Part shown: in pieces, positions 53,329 through 63,455 of the stretch | Numbering within the stretch: the stretch's first letter is position 1 | Layout: each line of letters begins with the position of its first letter | Source of the DNA: Vitellaria paradoxa | Taxonomy: Eukaryota > Streptophyta > Magnoliopsida > Ericales > Sapotaceae | DNA length: 64,000 bases | Assembly (NCBI GenBank): GCA_019916065.1 | Contig: CM034233.1 | Location: forward strand, 37,364,862 to 37,428,861 | Direction: 5' to 3' | Notes under the pieces: model-generated | Database searches by the model: none | What the model was told of the DNA's origin: nothing | Seen by the model: only the letters and a program-made list of their open reading frames with translations | Position numbers and translations under genes: made by a program

Positions 53329-54885
53329 TGATTACATTTGAAAAGTGTAATTACAAACTCCCTAATTCAACACGTATTAATGCATTTGAATAAGTAAAGT
53401 TGAAGTTTTAGTGTTATTTTATTACTTATACTTTTATTTTTCTAATTACAGGGAAAAGGGCAAGAAGATCGAAGTTTATAGCTATGGAAATGGCCAAGAA
53501 GACGAAGAAAATGTCATGGTTCAAACCTCGCCTTAGATGGCCAAGACTAGCCCAAAGACCCAACCTAAAGGAGGAAGAAAAGCAAATCAAGAGACACTCG
53601 AGGGTCCCGACCACCACATCAAATAGTCGGGATCACAGTGTACATAAATTGAGAAGAAAGCATTCTGTGGTCCTGACCCCCAGACCAGACGGTCGGGACC
53701 ACCGTGTATCCAGAAGCCACGAGTTGAAGCACCTCTTCTAGGGTTTCCTCGCAACTTTATAAGGACCCAAGTGCACGGTCGCAAAGGGGGGTCCTCCTTT
53801 GAATATTCTATAGATACTTTGAGAGTTAGATTAGATTTAGAATAATTTTAAGAGTGTTTTACGTTCTTAAAGATTGTTGATGGATGCTTTTGGAGCTCTT
53901 TTCTTCATTGTTGCTGTGATATTTCATTATTTTTTTTTCTGAGCAATTTACATTGTAAGTCTTACTTCGTTTCATTCTATAATATTATGTTTTGCTTGTT
54001 CCAATTAATAGATCGCATGTTTGAATGCTTATTTAGTGTTTTCATTACGTTTAAAATGATAGTAGCGTAAAACCCTAGTTCTTGATTCAACGAATCAAGA
54101 AAGTGTAGTTCACGAAAATGCCTTGGGATGTTCGTAATCCCTTCGCATAGGTTGCAAAACTTCTTGCGTAGGGATCTACTCTTTACAAACCTATTTTAAC
54201 TTGTTTCGAAAACATTCGAAACCAAAAATCTTTAACCAAATTCGTTTGAAATCACTGGTATGGTTTTTCGTTATTAATTGATTAAACACTTTCGAACATA
54301 ATTAAAAATAGGATTTGAGTTCACTTCTAGTTTTGTTTATTTGAAAAACCTTCGAAAACAAAGGTCTTTAACCATATCCGCTTGAGATCACTAGTACTAA
54401 CCTTTGATCAAAATATTCTTAACACTTTTCGAATTAAACCCTAATCTAGATTTGAATAAAAACATCCCAAGGCAAAGCAGTGAGCTACTCGGACTTGAAG
54501 TTGAATCAAGAACCTCGTTATTATTAAGTTTTGCAATCCAATCTAGTTCTCGTTATAATTGATTATTTTGAAGTTTAAAATAGCATTCTTGAATTCATTT
54601 GAATTCCTTGAAATCTCATTTAATTCATTTAAAGATCTAAAATTTTTATTAATTTTAACTTTAATTGTTTGCAATTGAATTTTTTGTTAATTTCACCAAA
54701 CCTTAGAATTTAGTAAATTAAACTTCAGAACTTGCTTACATTTAGTTTTTGAATTCCTTTCACAACCTAGAAACTGAATAACATTAGGCTCCCAGTGAAT
54801 TCAACCTCAGACTCACCGAGTTTAAAACTATGACTGCCCTCTTGCACTTAAGGGATAGAACCCAATCACATTTTAGGGTCGGTCA
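53329..54885 (+). repeat. Element G 5' LTR
   Basis: This 1,557-bp LTR starts TGATTACATTTGAAAAGTG and ends GGTCGGTCA. It is related to the A LTR over its length but clearly a different subfamily. U3 holds the palindrome array, and TTTATAAGG (53757) is the TATA box. Confidence 0.88.
53590..53765 (+). promoter_or_regulatory. Element G LTR promoter: GGTCGGGACC array plus TATA
   Basis: Arms GGGTCCCGACC, AGTCGGGATCACAG, CTGTGGTCCTGACC and GGTCGGGACCACCG form two hairpin-capable units. TCTAGGGTTT and CTTTATAAGG follow. The same arms recur internally at 61241-61355. Confidence 0.68.
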
Positions 54886-54891
54886 AGTTTT

Positions 54892-54908
54892 TGCGCCATT
54901 GCCGGGGA
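54892..54908 (+). other. Element G primer binding site (one base lost)
   Basis: TGCGCCATTGCCGGGGA lies after the LTR. Compared with the B site, one G is missing and one G is changed to A, so priming would be impaired in this copy. Confidence 0.82.
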
Positions 54909-54987
54909 GCCAAAATTTAGTTTTTAGGTTATTTTTAATTTTATTTCTTTTTAAGTTAGTTTAAACCCTAAAAAAAATTTAAAGTGT

Positions 54988-57790
54988 ATGCAACTTAGGT
55001 CGGGTAGGATAATTGTAGTAGAACCTGAACTAGAGGATTTTTCTTATATTCCTGAATCCCCCACAAATTCATTTTCCACCGTTTCACTTACTACTTCATC
55101 TTTTCACTCAATGGCTGAGTTGAGAGGTAATGGGGAAGGCAATGAGCATGGGGATAATGATCCACGTGAAATCCCCGGTTTTGTTCCTATGAAAGAGCAT
55201 CTTAATCCTATTAGGCAAACTACCCCATCATGCATAGTCTTGCCTTTAAATAGGGGAAATTCCACATTTAGGCCAGGAATCATCCAACTTTTACCCACTT
55301 TCCATGGTCTAGATTCTGAAAACCCTTATAACCATCTTAGGGAGTTTGAGGAGATAAGTAACACTTGTGTAGAACATAATGTCAATGAGGATGTAGTATG
55401 TCTTCAACTTTTCCCATTTTCTCTTAAGGACAAAGCCAAATCTTGGCTTTATTCCCTTCATCCACATTCTATAGGAATGTGGCGTGAAATGTAAATGGAG
55501 TTTTTAAAGAAATATTTTCCAACTCAGAAAACTCAGCATTATAGGAGATAGATTACCACCTTTTCATGTAAACCCAATGAGAACTTCTATCGAGCTTGGG
55601 AAAGGTTCAAAGACCTCTTAATGGCTTGTTCTCATCATGGTCTTGAGACATGGAGAATAGTAAGTATTTTTCATGAATCCTTGACCCCTAGTCTTAAGCA
55701 ACTAGTATCTACCATGTGTAATGGAACCCTATTTGATAAGACTGCGGAGGAGGCCATGGATTTCTTTGACATAGTAGCTGAAGATTCCAATGATTAGGAA
55801 ATAGGACCTCCTTCATCTTCTGAACATAGGAATCCTATCCCTAGTGGTTAGTTGACGTTAAGTGAGAGGGATGATTTGAGTGCTAGGATATCCGCATTAC
55901 AACATAAGTTAGATTTCCTTGAACTTAAGAATAAGGAGAAGTTGGTGGAAGCACAAATGGTATGTTGGGCATGTGACCAAGTAGGACATGATCCTAATTC
56001 ATGTCCAGAGCTTCCTTTACTTAAGGAAGTAGTTTATGGTCATGCTTATGTTAATAACACTCAGAACTGACCATTCCAAAATAGAGGCCAAGGTAACACC
56101 TCTTACCCATAAGGTGGGAATGTTAAGTATCAAGGGGGAAATCAACATCCCAATGCTTATCATCAAGAATGAAAAAATCCTCCAGGTTTTGGGTGAAAAA
56201 ATGATAATCAAAGCCAACCATTCCAACCCCCTCCTTTACCACCACCTCAATATCAACAGCCCAATCCTGTTGCATATCAACCTCCCCAGAAGAGATCCCT
56301 TGAGGAATCTGTTCAACAATTTATGCAACAACAAGTGACTATCAATGACAATGTGTCTAGGGCCTTAGATGATATTAGAGGACAAATTTCTAAGATTACA
56401 CAAGCTATGAGTATTACTCCAAGTGGTACATTTCCTTCACAGACTTTCCCAAACCCAAAAAGTCAAGTAAACATTGCGGAGTCATCTACCCCTGGTGCTA
56501 CTTCTCATGCACAGGTGCAATCTATCACCACTTTAAGAAGTGGGAGGGAGATTCATAAACCCGATGATCCTATAGTTAATACACCGGATACTAAATTAGG
56601 AATGAAATGTAGTGAGGAGGTAGAAGAGCCAAGTGAAGTAGAGGGTGAGAAAGAGAAAGAGGGAGAAACAAAAAATAGCGAACCTCCAATAGTTGAGAGC
56701 AAGAATAGTGAAAAAGAGGAAAAGGGAAAGGAGAAAGTGAAAGAACCCATTGTGGGAAGTTCGGGTAGGCATGAGAAAGATATAGCTAGTTATACACCTC
56801 AACCACCTTTTCCTCAAAGGTTAGAAAAGGATAAGAATGAGATGTTGAATTCTGAGATTTTAGAAGTTTTTAAACAAGTTAGAATTAACATCCTATTACT
56901 TGAGGCTATTAAGCAGAATCCGTCCGACGCTAAATTTCTTAGAGATATGTGCACTGTTAAGAGAAAGCTTAATGTTAAGGAAAAAGCCTTTTTGACAGAA
57001 CAAGTTAGTGCCATAATTCAGAGTGACACACCTCCTAAGTACAAAGATCCTGGATGTCCAACAATTTCATGTATAATTGGGGATCACATCATTGATAAAG
57101 CTCTACTAGACCTAGGTGCTAGTGTCAACCTATTACCTTACATAGTTTACAAACAAGTGGGATTAGGTGAGCTTAAACCCACTAGGATAACTTTGTAATT
57201 GGCTGACCGCTCAGTCAAAATGCCAAGGGGTATAGTAGAGGATGTGTTAATTCAAGTAGACAAATTCTACTTTCCGGTTGATGTCATAATGTTGGACACC
57301 CAACCTGTTCAAAATCCTTCCCATTCCATTCCAATTATTTTAGGTAGACCATTCCTCCCTACTTCTAATGCTGTGATTAATTGTAGGAGCAGGGTTATGA
57401 AGTTATCTTTTGGGAATATGGCCGTAGAAATGAATATTTTTAAGGTGGGAAAATAGATAGGAGAATTTGAGGATGTTAGAGAGGTAGACGTGATTCATAC
57501 TTTAAGTGAGGAATATTTCAAGAAAACATAGCTTGAGGATCCCATAGAACGAGCCCTGGTGAGAAGTTAAAGGTGTGAAGTCCTAGATGGGGAGAATTTT
57601 GTGGGGAATAAAGAGTTGATAAGTGATGGAAAAGAAGTAATGGCAATTAATGGCTGGATACCAGTTTTTGAATTTTAGAGCCATCTTTGATCAAACAGAA
57701 GCCAACAGTTGAGTGTCCTCCTTGTCCTCCTAGGAAACTATTGCCCAGTGAACTTAAATATGCATTCCTAGGAGAGGGTGAGACATTCCC
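54988..57790 (+). pseudogene. gag: Element G gag and protease: one frame, nonsense decay
   Basis: From the ATG at 54988 (MQLRSGRIIV) one frame runs to 57456 with about nine stops (55492, 55795, 56067, 57196, 57454 and others) and no net frameshift. The capsid is Athila-like (LLPTFHGLDSENPYNHL). The zinc knuckle C-x2-C-x4-H-x4-C is complete, unlike in A and E. The protease has LLDLGASVNLLPYIVY and IILGRPFL. The stops at 55795 and 57196 match those of A at 3521 and 4920. The linker to RT ends at the LINE insertion. Confidence 0.9.
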
Positions 57791-57808
57791 TATAGTTGTC
57801 TCTTCAAA
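57791..57808 (+). repeat. LINE target site duplication, left copy
   Basis: TATAGTTGTCTCTTCAAA recurs exactly at 58269-58286. It is an 18-bp duplication of G pre-RT sequence, flanking the LINE fragment. Confidence 0.92.
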
Positions 57809-58268
57809 CCAAACCAAACCAAACCAAACCAAGCCTTTTCCCACTAGGTGGGGTTGACTATATGGATTTGTCAACGCCAATTAGCTCTGTTTAGGGGCAT
57901 GTCCTCCGATAAATCTAGGTAGGTCAGGTCATGTTTAATGGTTTCTTTCCAGCTTATCTTGGGTCTTCCTCTACCTCTACCTCTCCTACTCCTAGCAATC
58001 TCTATACTTTCACACCTTCTAATAGGTGCCTCTGCTGGACGCCTTCTAACATGGCCAAACCATCTTAATCAGTTTTCTCTCATTTTATCTTCAATTAGTG
58101 CTATTCCTACTTTGCCCATAATCTCCTCGTTCCTAATCCTATCTTTCCTTGTAATCCCGCACATCTACCTTAGCATCCTTATCTCCATAACTGCCATCTT
58201 CTGACCATGATTATGCTTTACTGCCCAACACTCTGATCCATATAACAGCGCTGGTCTAACCGCTACCT
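57809..58268 (-). mobile_element. 5'-truncated RTE-type LINE fragment
   Basis: On the minus strand a frame with three stops reads LLYGSECWAVKHNHGQKM, RWFGHVRRRPAEAPIRRCE, RGRGRPKISWKETI and a C-terminal WR...IHIVNPT. These are the well-known C-terminal motifs of plant RTE-clade reverse transcriptases. The 3' end is a (TTTGG)n tail, typical of RTE elements. Only about 460 bp inserted, so the 5' end is truncated, as usual for target-primed reverse transcription. A perfect 18-bp duplication flanks it. Confidence 0.93.
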
Positions 58269-58286
58269 TATAGTTGTCTCTTCAAA
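58269..58286 (+). repeat. LINE target site duplication, right copy
   Basis: This is the exact second copy of the 18-bp sequence at 57791-57808. The G pre-RT sequence continues from here. Confidence 0.92.
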
Positions 58287-59720
58287 ATTAGAACAAATTT
58301 AGAAAGCTAGGTTACTAGCAGTTTTAAGTGCTCATAGAAAAGCTCTAGGATGGATAATGGCTAACCTTCGAGGTATTAGTCCCTTAGTATGTACTCATCA
58401 CATATACCTTGAGGATGAAGCTAAACCAATGAGACAAATGCAAAGAAGATTAAACCCCAATATAAAAGAAGTAGTAAAAGGGAAAGCACTGAAATTACTA
58501 GATGCGGGTATTATTTACCCCATATCTAATTCAAAGTGGGTGAGTCCCACTCAAGTGGTTCCTAAAAAGTCTGGTGTCACTGTGGTTGAAAATGAGAAAG
58601 GAGAATTAGTGCTTCAACGCACCCAGACTTGGCGGTGTATATGTATTGATTATAGGCGCTTGAATGCTGTGACTTAGAAGGACCATTTTCCCCTTCCATT
58701 CTTAGATCAAGTCCTCGAGAAAGTAGCAGGCAAATCTTTTTATTGTTTCTTGGACGGGTACTCGGGATACAATCAGGTTGAGATAGCACTAGAGGACCAA
58801 GAGAAGACCACCTTCACATGTCCCTTTAGTACTTTTGCGTATAGTGTGTAATGAGTATTTTTAGTGATATAGTTGAAAGGTTCTTAGAAGTATTTATGGA
58901 TGACTTCTCCGTTTATGGAGATACTTTTGATGAATGTTTAATCATCCTTGAAAAAGTGTTAGTAAGATGCGAAGAGAGTAATTTGGTGTTAAACTAGGAA
59001 AAGTGCCATTTTATGGTACAACAGGGAATTGTTTTAAGGCATATAGTGTCATGTCGAGGAATTGAAGTAGATAAAGCAAAAGTTGAATTAATTCAAAATT
59101 TACCTACTCCTTGATGTGTGAAAGACATAAGATCATTTCTTGGCCATGCTAGATTTTACCGGCGTTTCATTAAGTCCTTTAGCTCTATTGCTCGACCCCT
59201 ATGCTCTTTATTGTCTAATGATGTTCCTTTTGAATGGACATCTTCATGTCAAGAGGCATTCGACTGACTTAAACAATTACTTACCACCGCTCCTATTGTG
59301 CAAAGCCCTGATTGGTCTCTACCATTCGAGCTTATGTGCGATGCTAGTGATTTTGCAATAGGTGGAATCTTGGGGCAACGAAAAGAAGGAAAACCATACG
59401 TTATTTACTATGCTAGTAAGACCTTGAATGAAGCTCAAATCAACTATACAACTACTGAAAAGGAGCTTCTAGTGGTAGTGTTTGCCCTAGATAAGTTTAG
59501 GTCATATTTTGTAGGTTCTCGTGTCACAATGTTCACGGACCATGCGGCCTTGAAATATCTCCTTTCAAAACAAGAGGCCAAACCCCGTTTGATTAGATGG
59601 ATGCTCCTTCTCCAAGAGTTTGATTTGGAAATCAAGGACAAGAAGGGGGTCAAAAATGTGGTAGCTGACCATTTGTCTAGACTACCCCACCATGTGTCCA
59701 ACTCTAGTGACTAACCAATC
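58287..59720 (+). pseudogene. Element G RT and RNase H (decayed)
   Basis: RT motifs include RRLNPNIKEVVKG, LLDAGIIYPI, WVSPTQVVPKKSG, CIDYRRLNAVT then TAG, LDGYSGYNQVEIALED and, after a gap, FMDDFSVYG. About 50 bp encoding the RMPFGLCNAPATFQR segment are missing near 58845. RNase H is well kept in 59298-59714: [38 protein letters not shown] and [10 protein letters not shown]. Confidence 0.9.
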
Positions 59721-61099
59721 AATGAGCAATTCCCTGACGAGTACCTCATGCATGTTAGCACCACCCCACCAGTCTAGCCTCCTTGGTATTCGGACATTGC
59801 TAACTTCCTAATGACCAGACAGATGCCTTTTCATTGGACAAAAGTCGATAGAGGTAAATTTTTACGCAATGTGCGTAGTTTCTTTTGGGACGAACCATAC
59901 CTCTACAAGTATTACCCCGATTAGATTGTGAGACGTTGCATTCCCGAGAGTGAGGTTCATATTGTCATTGAGTTCTGTCATTCCCTAGCATGTGGAGGTC
60001 ATTTCTCCTCAAAGAAAACAGTCGCTAAGATCCTTTAAAGCAGATTTTATTGGCCTTCATTGTTTAGGGATGTTCATGATTATTGCCTTTGGTGTGATCG
60101 GTGTCAACGGTTGGGAGCTCTTACCAAGTGTAATGAGATGCCTCAAAACCCCATAATTGTTTTGGAGATTTTTTACTGCTGGGGGATTGATTTTATAGGA
60201 CCATTCCCTAAGTCATTTGGATATGAGTTCATACTTGTGGCCATTGATTATGTTTCCAAATGGGTGGAGGCCATTGCGACTCATACCAATGTCCACCGAG
60301 TGGTGGTCAAGTTCTTAAGAGAGTTCATCTTCTCACGTTTTGGGATGCCTCAGGCTATCATTAGTGATGGAGGCAAGTAATCATTAGTGATGGAGGCAAG
60401 CATATTTGTAATCGGCCTGTTGGTATCTTGCTGCATAACTATGGTGTGACGCACAAAGTAAGTACTACGTATCATCCTCAAAACAGTGGTCAAGTAGAGT
60501 TGGCAAATAGGGAGATTAAGGGAATCTTAGAGAAGACTATTAACCCTACACGTAAGAATTGGTCTTTGTGCCTCATTGATGCATTGTGGGTGTATAAAAT
60601 GGCTTATAAGACCATTCTAGGCATGTCTCCCTATCGTCTTGTCTTTGGCAAGGCTTGCCACCTACCCATAGAAATGGAGCATAGGGCTTATTGGGTGATT
60701 CAGCACTTTAATGAGAGTTTGGATGACGCCAGTGTTTTTCGGAAGCTCCAATTGAATGAACTTGAGGAGTTGCGTAATGATGCTTTTGAGAACACAAAGA
60801 TCGCCAAGGCAAAAATGAAAGATTTACATGATAAACACATTTCTAGAAAATCCTTCCACGTAGGCTAGAAAGTCTTGCTATACAACTCTTGGCTACACCT
60901 CTTCCCGGGTAAGCTTCAATCTAGATGGTGCAGTCCCTTCGTTATACTTTCCATCTCAGGACATGGTGTGTGTGAGGTTTACAACCCACGCAACAACACC
61001 ACCTTCAAGGTTAATGGCCAACGTCTCAAACCATATTTAGAAAATTTTGTGGCAGAAATTGAAACTTGGGATCTTTGGGATCCCCCATACTTTAATTAG
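59721..61099 (+). pseudogene. Element G integrase (decayed)
   Basis: HHCC remnants ([26 protein letters not shown]) and the catalytic core ([28 protein letters not shown]) are present. At 60357-60400 the 21-bp segment coding IISDGGK is tandemly duplicated with a two-base link, shifting the frame. A second frame (60428-60868) carries [19 protein letters not shown], and after a TAG the C-terminal part ends at 61099. Confidence 0.9.
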
Positions 61100-61240
61100 A
61101 ATGAAATTAGAATGTGGTTTTAGTTGTATCATAGTAGGTTAGGATAGGTTTCATTTTTTCCTTATTTTAGAATTTTTATTTTGAGTCTAGACATTCTTTA
61201 GTTGTTTTAAATAGCTTAGAAAAAAATGGTGAAAATCCCA

Positions 61241-61373
61241 CTTGATGGTCCCGATCCCCTACCCAAAACGGTCGGGACCACAGTGTATAAGCTGAATCGA
61301 TTTTGAAGGGGAACCTTTCTATGGTCCCGACCCCCTGGCCAAGACGGTCGGGACCCTACACTTCTTAAAACCC
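61241..61373 (+). repeat. Internal GGTCGGGACC array of element G
   Basis: Two units have arms GGTCCCGATCCCC/GGTCGGGACCACAG and ATGGTCCCGACCCCC/GGTCGGGACCC, the same family-specific sequence as in the G LTR. CTTCTTAAAACCCC follows at 61360-61373, resembling a degenerate version of the TTATAAAACCC TATA segment. Confidence 0.78.
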
Positions 61374-61525
61374 CTGATTCGGCCTTTCGTGCCCTAATTC
61401 CTCTCTTCTAACTCCAAAGGCTCTCAAATTTCCTCTTGATATTCGGTGCTCTCATCAAGAATCAAGGTTCCTGATGGTTGATTCAGCTTTCTCAACCCTT
61501 ATTCTTCGAGTATACGTGACTCGAG
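61374..61525 (+). other. Element G internal leader (exon-like)
   Basis: This pyrimidine-rich leader runs from the array to a consensus 5' splice site CTCGAG|GTATGT at 61525/61526. It is similar to A 22488-22617. Confidence 0.5.
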
Positions 61526-62084
61526 GTATGTGTCTTGGTTAGTTTTGAGCCATAGACGGCTTCTACGTTCACTATTCTTCAAACCCGAGCCTCCAAGCTT
61601 CAAGGGTTGGGATTCCTTGTGAGAAGAAGCTTTATTTCAAGTATTAACGAGGATAGGAAGTAAACAATCTATTTGAATGAATTTCTTCACTCTGTATTTC
61701 TTCCTGCCCATGGTTCACAAATTGAGTCCAAGGGTTCAAAGACCCTTCAATAATTGAATTTACTTGCTGATTTTCAAATCTTTATTTTGCAATTATCATT
61801 GAAAATTTATTCCATGGTGGATATTGCATGGCCACCAAAATTGTTGAACAGACCCTTCTCGGGTGGATGTTGTATGGCCACCACCACCATGAGGCTTGAA
61901 ATTTTTGAATTAGTTGCGAACATTCATGGTGGATGTTGTATGGCCATTGAGTTTGTCTATTGTTCATGCGTTCAATTTTGATTTTAATGTATATCTTTCA
62001 TTAGAATGGGCCACTGAACTTGGGTGGACATAGGAGTTCATAGCTACTAATTGAATATTTACTTTTGTATTTGTTTTGGCTCCC
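61526..62084 (+). other. Candidate intron before the G 3' ORF
   Basis: GTATGT at 61526 opens a T-rich interval leading to the ATG at 62085. The expected acceptor reads TTTGTTTTGG at 62070-62079, where AG would be needed, so the site may be mutated. The interval holds three copies of a GGTGGATRTTGYATGGCCA-type motif (61816, 61861, 61929). Confidence 0.45.
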
Positions 62085-63175
62085 ATGGCCTCGAGAACTA
62101 AGAAACTGGCAAATAGACAATTACGGACCACATCCTTTGATAGAAGTCAATTTTGGAAGGAAGAAGCTAAACAAAAAAAAGATGATATTTGGGGAAATAA
62201 GTCAGTAGTTATTGAGAGGTTTTGGCAAATCGATCACTTTAATCGTAGGGAATTCATGCTTGAACAAAACTTTGAAGGGAGGCAGTGGATGAATGTGTAG
62301 TTGATCTAGTCAAGGAATTTTTTGCCAAATTTAAAGAAAAATCGATTATAAGGAGAGAAGGTAGAGAACGACTCATCAGTTGGGTTAGGGGAATTGAGAT
62401 TACACTCATACCTGATGACTTTGCAGTAGTATTCCAAATGCCCAAAGTGGAAAACCTAGAATTCACCTATCCAACTGAGGGTACTCCTCCATTCCCAACT
62501 GTGGTGTCAAAGATTGTAAGAGAGGGCCAACAATGGGCTGGGGAATTTAGGAAACCTGCGTCGATGCTAAAAGATAAATACTGGGCCTTACATATGTTTT
62601 CATGTTCCAACCTATTACCTCAAAACAGGAGCTCTGACTGCACCCCCCTTAGAGCCAGACTTATTTATGCTATTGGAACTGGGATGACAATTGACTTACC
62701 CTCATATATTTGGCACCAAATAGCATACACTTGTGAGCACCCTGGAGCTCTAGCAGCCTTACCCTTTGGCGGAGCACTCACAGAGATCTTTAGAAGGAAG
62801 GGAGCTCGTATCACAGATGACCTACCCATAGCCTCAGGACTTCAACCGTTCAATATCACATCCTATGTCAAATCCAGAGGCGTGATTTCAAAAAAGAAAA
62901 TGAGGGTAGAGGAGTCTAAGGAAGAGGGTGGACCATCCCATGTTCTAAAGGAGCAAGAGGGGGAAGAAGATGATGATGAAGAGGAGGTGACCAATGTTGA
63001 ATTAGCCAAAGAGATTAGAGCTTTGGCCGAACGTATTAGCGTCATGGAACAGAATCAAGAAACTGACCACCAGCACCTGCTACACATTCACCAAAGCCAG
63101 CAAACTCAAGGCCACCTCTTATAAAGCATCTTGGATTATATCAGAGAGTCTTATCCACCCCCGCCCCCGCAGTGA
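62085..63175 (+). pseudogene. Element G 3' ORF (putative plant transposon protein)
   Basis: The start is the ATG at 62085 (MASRTKKLANRQL); the frame would end at TGA at 63173. A frameshift near 62290 reflects loss of about 20 bp relative to E, and TAA at 63122 replaces a Gln codon. The 62285-63124 frame holds the full domain: VRGIEITLIPDDFAVVFQMP, YAIGTGMTIDLPSYIWHQIA and PFGGALTEIFRRKGARI. A KKKMR basic patch, an acidic EEDDDEEE stretch and the predicted coiled coil LAKEIRALAERISVMEQNQE follow. It is the best-preserved copy of the domain outside B. Confidence 0.85.
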
Positions 63176-63455
63176 TTGATTTTATGTTTCTTTCTTCTCT
63201 GAGAGTTTAGGAGTGAGCCTTTCTTTTTGTTTATTTTGTAATCCTAAAACTCTTTACTTAACTTTAACCAGTGGGATGTATGTATATTTATTTTGATATT
63301 TTGAGTTTGTTTTACATTTTATCTCCATTGTTTTTTTTTTTTTAATTCTTGCGCATATAGATGTTACCTTGTGTTGGATTATGGGTTGCTTATGTTCTTA
63401 AATTCTATTTTCCTATTTTTTTTTTGTTTTTTTTTTTTTTTTTTGCAAAGAATAG
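63176..63455 (+). other. Element G spacer or second intron
   Basis: This T-rich sequence has long T runs (63330-63343 and 63418-63444) leading to GAATAG|GTAC. The T tract plus AG|GTAC resembles a strong 3' splice site shared with C and E. No open frame. Confidence 0.45.

Noticed and set aside
57938..58204. Plus-strand frame MVSFQLILGLPLPLPLL, suggesting a membrane protein.
   Set aside because: It is the reverse complement of the Arg-rich C-terminus of the RTE LINE reverse transcriptase.
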